Assembly: GCA_905373475.1 (NCBI GenBank) | Contig: CAJPTC010000010.1 | Span: forward strand, 10,637 to 74,636 | Source of the DNA: Bacteroidia bacterium | Lineage (GTDB): Bacteria > Bacteroidota > Bacteroidia > Bacteroidales > CAJPTX01 | Reading direction: 5' to 3' | Length of the DNA stretch: 64,000 nt | Shown: positions 62,001-64,000 of the stretch, one piece after another | Layout of the letters: the number at the start of each line of letters is the position of its first letter | How positions within the stretch are numbered: the first letter of the stretch is position 1 | Program-made: the position numbers and the translations under genes | The notes under the pieces: generated by a model | What the model was told of the DNA's origin: nothing | Seen by the model: the letters and a program-made list of their open reading frames with translations, nothing else | The model's database searches: none

Positions 62001-62886
62001 CACAATCCTTAGCCATCAACGACTTTAAAGCATTCCCAGCTGTTAATGCCGTAATAGCACCACAGCTTTCAAACCTCAAGGTCTCTAAAGCGCTCAAGCC
62101 TTCGAGCGTTGCTAACCTCGCGCAATTCTTAGCTTTTAACGACTTTAAGGAAGTTATGGCGTTTAACTCCTCTAGAGCGGCACAGTTCTCAAGGTCTAAG
62201 GTCTGTAACGCACTACAGCCTTGGAGCTTCTCTAACCTTGCACAATTGATAGCCTCTATGGTACGCAAGGCGTTCCCTCCGACAATATTCTCTACTCTAC
62301 TGCAATTGTTAAGCTTTACTGTCTGTAAATTGTCGCCTGTTACCGTTTCAAATCCCGTATTAGTAAGCTCCAATGACTCGAAGCTTTCTGGCTTATTCCC
62401 AAGAGTTTTTAATTTGGGAGTGTTGGTAGCCTTCAATAATATACCATAGCAACCGTCCAATTGCAGAGTTTCTAGCAACGGACAATTTTCAAACACTAAC
62501 TCCGAGAGCTCATTACCATCCTTCAGTTCAAAATAGGTTAATTCAGGACCTCCTCTCAGAGCCACTGTTTTAAGTGCTTCACTAGAACGAGCAGACACGT
62601 CTATTTTAACTTTCTTAAAATATCCACATACAAAAAATTGCCCTTTTTCAAGGGGTATATTGTAATCACAATTGTTAAAAGCAAATTCCTCATAGTTCTC
62701 CCCATCCGTTGATTTCCATAACGATCCCGCACCTTCAATTTTAATGTTTATACTATAAAGCGCACTGGGGTCAAAAGTTAGAGCCAGATTCTTAGTCCAA
62801 CCACCAGCCCATGCACTAGCTGGCAACAGCCACGCTAGCATGCCTATAGCCAACAGGGCTAATAGGCGTAATTTTTTTCTCGTCAT
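56065..62886 (-). CDS. Giant T9SS-secreted LRR/Ig-like protein
   Basis: The protein has 2273 residues with a signal peptide ending AWA before Gly. In order: a first leucine-rich block (about 90-520) with short units such as ALQTLDLENCAALEELNAI, most carrying a Cys in an Asn-Cys position; two further LRR-like blocks (about 760-1000 and 1090-1250, e.g. LTNLEVTKCGLTGYLDLSSHN); BIG2-type Ig-like domains (about 1320-1720, with VKWTIKAGADKVKLYEG and ITWSVDGAAATIDATTG); a fourth LRR stretch (about 1750-1880, LTELNVSGNSISELDLS); three BIG2 repeats of 83 residues (about 1935-2183); and a type A T9SS sorting domain (about 2195-2273, RVMPNPFETNLRI to AAGVYILRL). It is a surface protein, plausibly an adhesin. 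The Cys-rich ladder is unusual for a secreted LRR protein. Confidence 0.85.
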   Translation of the reverse strand: MTRKKLRLLALLAIGMLAWLLPASAWAGGWTKNLALTFDPSALYSINIKIEGAGSLWKSTDGENYEEFAFNNCDYNIPLEKGQFFVCGYFKKVKIDVSARSSEALKTVALRGGPELTYFELKDGNELSELVFENCPLLETLQLDGCYGILLKATNTPKLKTLGNKPESFESLELTNTGFETVTGDNLQTVKLNNCSRVENIVGGNALRTIEAINCARLEKLQGCSALQTLDLENCAALEELNAITSLKSLKAKNCARLATLEGLSALETLRFESCGAITALTAGNALKSLMAKDCGKLTKVEAKGASQLTKIELSGCGGVALTANNCAKLSSLDLGNSVTTLTVENCSQLTSLNGGSKVRTLTVKNCDNLTALSAGSDLESLTLSNCSNISTLGNVSKSKLQSLTVTSCGKITDIYFPSNSNIETVVATSCTGLNKLGVSISKKLKTVEANPCKEVDAEGCSELTTLKVGNSLQTLNTKNCTKLTKVEGSLSALTTFTCTRAGFTSDFLKGVFEGTKTPNLQTFEGYELNLPSQLVVKSSTLKKLDLYKSKNLTSFAVQGASVLEELELRETETLKDLNVLQAKNLKKLIIGSTGVKRISLEGLKKLEYVSMPGGYPARLLQELICQLHTRVNLNPGEFKYIFSTDEKKLVNGTVASGKNWKIISINESGKDVTSECTSTVACNEIALPTNPDKVSLELAGNTTVKFKVEKPTTLWQSKTSDIAQFYNNQYYSTGEHQIEVKENVYLFTQPNALSEIKIESAGNVKGIALTSVPDLKTLTLKEAGKLQSLNITRQTALTSLIVTKAKDLSSLDISKNTKLTNLEVTKCGLTGYLDLSSHNALTYADLEENKITSIKLGKALTYFRIPKNQLTTLDVSPAVEMKKLIVYDNKLTEITLANNKSKYEHIDLDENGLVALDLQNAINLEHLFVSENQNLSDLNVRGCARLKTLSLYACKAFKEIQKPGEDAWFLDGCNALRKLKVHRTGLNATELTKLYCKLPQLSANAGELSVVDKSDADNLKEAQKSGTKIAVDKGWKVQDKDGVSFEGDKNRTCDDLKPHDVPVIELVADAGQTTVKFTTSAKELWIEDASGSFEYVDVTPGQEITRVFKSLFQSSYKFHSKITSFDISNQDKVKSLKIEKHDVLTELKASNCTGMVNVQLSNIANLAKLDINNSHVKELALATFPALRELNCAKNELKQLNFTANTLLEKVDCSENAGLKTITALKSVGSAPAPLKELKCGGSGLSIEAFNQLFCLLPERTSDAKGKLFAVKDATEANEKLVPDNCYTSRATKKHWEILLNDGSTASVGNEASGDHACAPEKVKSIKMDPIAIEHHATLQLQPTIEPSYADNPNVKWTIKAGADKVKLYEGTVTILEALNVGTATLECVALDGGGAKTEVKVTVLEKQVKTITIKSSIPTPFHIGDKVQFTAEIAPADATYRDITWSVDGAAATIDATTGFLVAKTASTSLIVTAKNNSPEHQKTENYKVQINAPDVKGLKLSQNELVIKKDGKKYPVNVTLDPPSAHFNGTIKVTPADPVIAVTCTPAYDEYGFIIQPFKIEVEGITEGRETTVTIQPSAFPTISATLKVKVVTDFVEPTDMELPATLTAIVGTPTKLEAKVLPETASNRAVLWSLKDAQSAEILSIDVEGNITPLKGGRATVVATAAGKTDLTKECIVDVSVDAIPSHVKLVTTLTVAKNEEIQLQVAGSGESYIKAESNVLQYTLSDAYTTVKVKSASGTIEVYGSLTKLEAKDAADKLTAITFTNDARLTELNVSGNSISELDLSALIDLQKLNCANNKLTRLNVIRLTNLTELNCGHNTISELDLIANANLEKLSCEALGLNILNLTTNARLKALVCYGNKFATAMYDEIYCTLPTTGGVMIPAKAKVAAGSDPNYDAMVASSSQLATQKSWKVIYEDQSDIQTTGTKTACESKPATGITIEPLSVKIGETKPIKYGLQPAGSTSLVSFRSQDETIATVDDKGNVKGVKAGTVDILITTDVPTVNGTCKVTVEEGKTELTGIAIEPLSVEIGKTKQIKYTLQPEGATANVTFKSQDETIATVDAQGNVTGVKEGTVKIDVTTDVADVKGTCDVTVTGAAIVPTGITIEPLSVKVGGTKQIKYTLQPEGATAKVMFKSQDETIATVDAQGNVKGVKVGKVKIDVTTDVDGVKGTCDVTVEKANAVEEAVFADVRVMPNPFETNLRIVLGGENRGVKYELINANGAVVRNGGIVANETLVETSELAAGVYILRLTSESGRTKSFKLIRK
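56336..57082 (-). repeat. Three tandem 249-bp repeats encoding BIG2 domains
   Basis: Units begin near 56336, 56585 and 56834 at an exact 249-bp period (83 codons). The first two are strongly similar at DNA level (shared long stretches such as the codons for FKSQDETIATVDAQGNV), and the third is more diverged, so duplication appears recent. Confidence 0.9.
61390..62490 (-). repeat. Cys-bearing leucine-rich repeat array
   Basis: About 18-20 degenerate units of roughly 20-22 codons within the giant secreted protein, each with an Asn-Cys or Ser-Cys followed by two leucines (for example NCARLEKL, NCSQLTSL, SCGKITDI). The DNA of several units is alike, so unequal recombination could change their number. 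Confidence 0.75.
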
Positions 62887-63050
62887 CGTACTTAAAATTT
62901 ACGTTTAGCGAAACAAAGATTGCATGTAATACAACTACGCCAGTTCCATAATCCCAAAAAGATGTTTCGTCAATGCAACAGTTTAATAATCACAGTATTG
63001 CACAGATGGAATATCAGACAATGCAGAAGGTACGCAACGCGATTTGCTCC

Positions 63051-63078
63051 TGTTTGGGGTATTTTTTGCCCCCAAACA
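63051..63078. repeat. Perfect inverted repeat in intergenic DNA
   Basis: TGTTTGGGG (63051-63059) and CCCCAAACA (63070-63078) with a T-rich 10-nt loop. No T-tract follows on either strand, so it is not a clear terminator. Around it, 62887-63201 holds the divergent start regions of the giant gene and the AAA gene and no gene I can support. Confidence 0.6.
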
Positions 63079-63201
63079 CAAGAGCGAAATGCAACGACTA
63101 AAGAGCCAAAAGTTACGTAGAGCGTGTGCTGTGAGCCCCTAGGGTTGCGGTCGTCCCATCTGCTGCTTTTCTGTACCTTCGTGTAACAGAAAAGGACTCC
63201 G

Positions 63202-64000
63202 ATGGATACGATCAGGAAACTCCCCCTCGGTTTTCAAGATTTTGAAGACCTGCGACGTCGCAACAACCTCTATGTAGACAAGACGCCGTACCTCGCAAAA
63301 CTCGTTTCGCGCTACAAGGCGTTCCTGCTGTGTCGTCCACATCGATTCGGGAAAAGTCTCTTCCTATCTACCCTCAAAGCCTATTTTGAAGGGAAAAAGG
63401 AGCTCTTCGCGGGGCTCTATATTGAGCAGGCAGAGGCAACCATCGCTCGGCAGCAAAACCGCGAACCGTGGGAGAAGCACCCAGTATTGCATCTCGAACT
63501 CAATGCAGAGTATTTTTCTAGCCTCGCAGTCCTAGAAAATTGTTTGGCAACCCACCTTGCCAAATGGGAGAAGAAGTACGGGGAGGATGGCGTTGCCGTA
63601 ACCCCTGCTGGTCGTTTCAGAGCAGTGGTGCAGCGAGCCTACGAACAAACAGGGAAACAGGTCGTTATCCTTATCGACGAATACGACAAACCGCTCCTAG
63701 AAACTGTCCTAGACGAGGCGCTGAACGACGCAATCCGTTCACAACTCAAGTCCTTTTTCGAGGTCCTCAAACAGTGCGATCGCTACATCTGCTTCGCCTT
63801 GTTAACTGGGGTAACAAAGTTCAGTAAAATCAACCTCTTTAGCGGGGCGAACCAACTAATGGATATCTCTCTTTCAGACGAATATGCTGCTATATGTGGA
63901 TTTACTGAACAAGAACTCAAGCAGCACTTGACTCCCGAGATAGAAGCGCTTGCTACGGCACAAAAGAGCTCAGTAGAAAAGACCCTCGAGACACTCAAAA
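63202..64000 (+). CDS. AAA-ATPase/PD-(D/E)XK family protein, 3' end beyond window
   Basis: The gene starts at the ATG at 63202 and is open to the last base of the window, giving 266 residues without a stop. It matches the AAA_ATPase-like family of Bacteroidota: start MDTIRKLPLGFQDFEDLRR, then NNLYVDKTPYLAKLV, the Walker A-like loop CRPHRFGKSLFLST and the Walker B-type VVILIDEYDKPLLE, followed by LLTGVTKFSKINLFSG. In full-length members a PD-(D/E)XK nuclease domain follows at the C-terminus, outside this window. These genes are often multi-copy; the function is unproven. A TACCTTCG motif (63174-63181, one mismatch to TAnnTTTG) lies just upstream. Confidence 0.85.
   Translation, partial: MDTIRKLPLGFQDFEDLRRRNNLYVDKTPYLAKLVSRYKAFLLCRPHRFGKSLFLSTLKAYFEGKKELFAGLYIEQAEATIARQQNREPWEKHPVLHLELNAEYFSSLAVLENCLATHLAKWEKKYGEDGVAVTPAGRFRAVVQRAYEQTGKQVVILIDEYDKPLLETVLDEALNDAIRSQLKSFFEVLKQCDRYICFALLTGVTKFSKINLFSGANQLMDISLSDEYAAICGFTEQELKQHLTPEIEALATAQKSSVEKTLETLK

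Noticed and set aside
61910..62449. Long plus-strand reading frame opposite the giant LRR gene
   Set aside because: It arises from the repetitive leucine-rich coding sequence on the other strand; there is no ribosome site and the predicted protein is low-complexity. Similar mirror frames at 56425-57195 and 59132-59883 were left out for the same reason.

Overview
The window looks like chromosome of a Bacteroidales bacterium, most probably Porphyromonas or a close relative. This rests on two type IX secretion (T9SS) sorting domains, families typical of Bacteroidota (DUF5606, DUF4290, Porin_10-type porin, calycin-like protein, carboxypeptidase-regulatory outer-membrane barrels), recurrent TAnnTTTG promoter elements in place of E. 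coli-type -10 boxes, mostly weak Shine-Dalgarno sites, and signal peptides that nearly always leave Gln at the mature N-terminus. The genus is inferred; no rRNA or other marker is present to settle it.

Layout. 1-5.6 kb: a duplicated membrane protein, a degenerate nuclease-like protein, an AraC/GyrI-type regulator, a small secreted protein resembling a stand-alone subtilisin prodomain, and a RhuM-Fic fusion. 5.6-8.5 kb (minus): a three-gene operon of a calycin-like secreted protein, a His-containing polytopic membrane protein and a PepSY-type membrane protein. A tRNA-Asp follows. 9.1-15.6 kb (plus): a secreted-protein array, made of a short T9SS-sorted protein, three tandem paralogues with a fibre-like architecture, and a second prodomain-like protein whose promoter is embedded in the terminator of the array. 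15.7-18.1 kb: a type ISP-like adenine methyltransferase without its nuclease/helicase half. 18.3-32 kb: mainly housekeeping genes (OmpH lipoprotein, FtsB/DivIC, a cation/H+ antiporter, STAS-XRE-RNase Z, a TraB-like plus DUF2271 pair, TPR-ribH-cca-tsaD, DUF5606-NhaD, dinD).

32.2-39.7 kb: a Pif1-like helicase and two tandem paralogous outer-membrane barrel proteins, then a flavodoxin. 40.5-46.3 kb (plus): a chemoreceptor-like protein heading an S4-sppA-lpxK-PNP operon. 46.4-54 kb (minus): a porin, DUF4290-murA, grpE-dnaJ and a DUF438/hemerythrin/PAS/DUF1858 protein. 54.2-62.9 kb (minus): a TPR membrane protein with an AraC DNA-binding end, then a 2273-residue secreted leucine-rich-repeat/Ig-like T9SS substrate. 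The window ends inside an AAA-ATPase/PD-(D/E)XK gene.

No CRISPR array, insertion sequence, integrase or complete prophage was seen. The parts most likely to hide something undescribed are the 9.1-15.6 kb secreted array with its prodomain-like proteins, the calycin/His-membrane/PepSY operon, and the giant Cys-ladder repeat protein.
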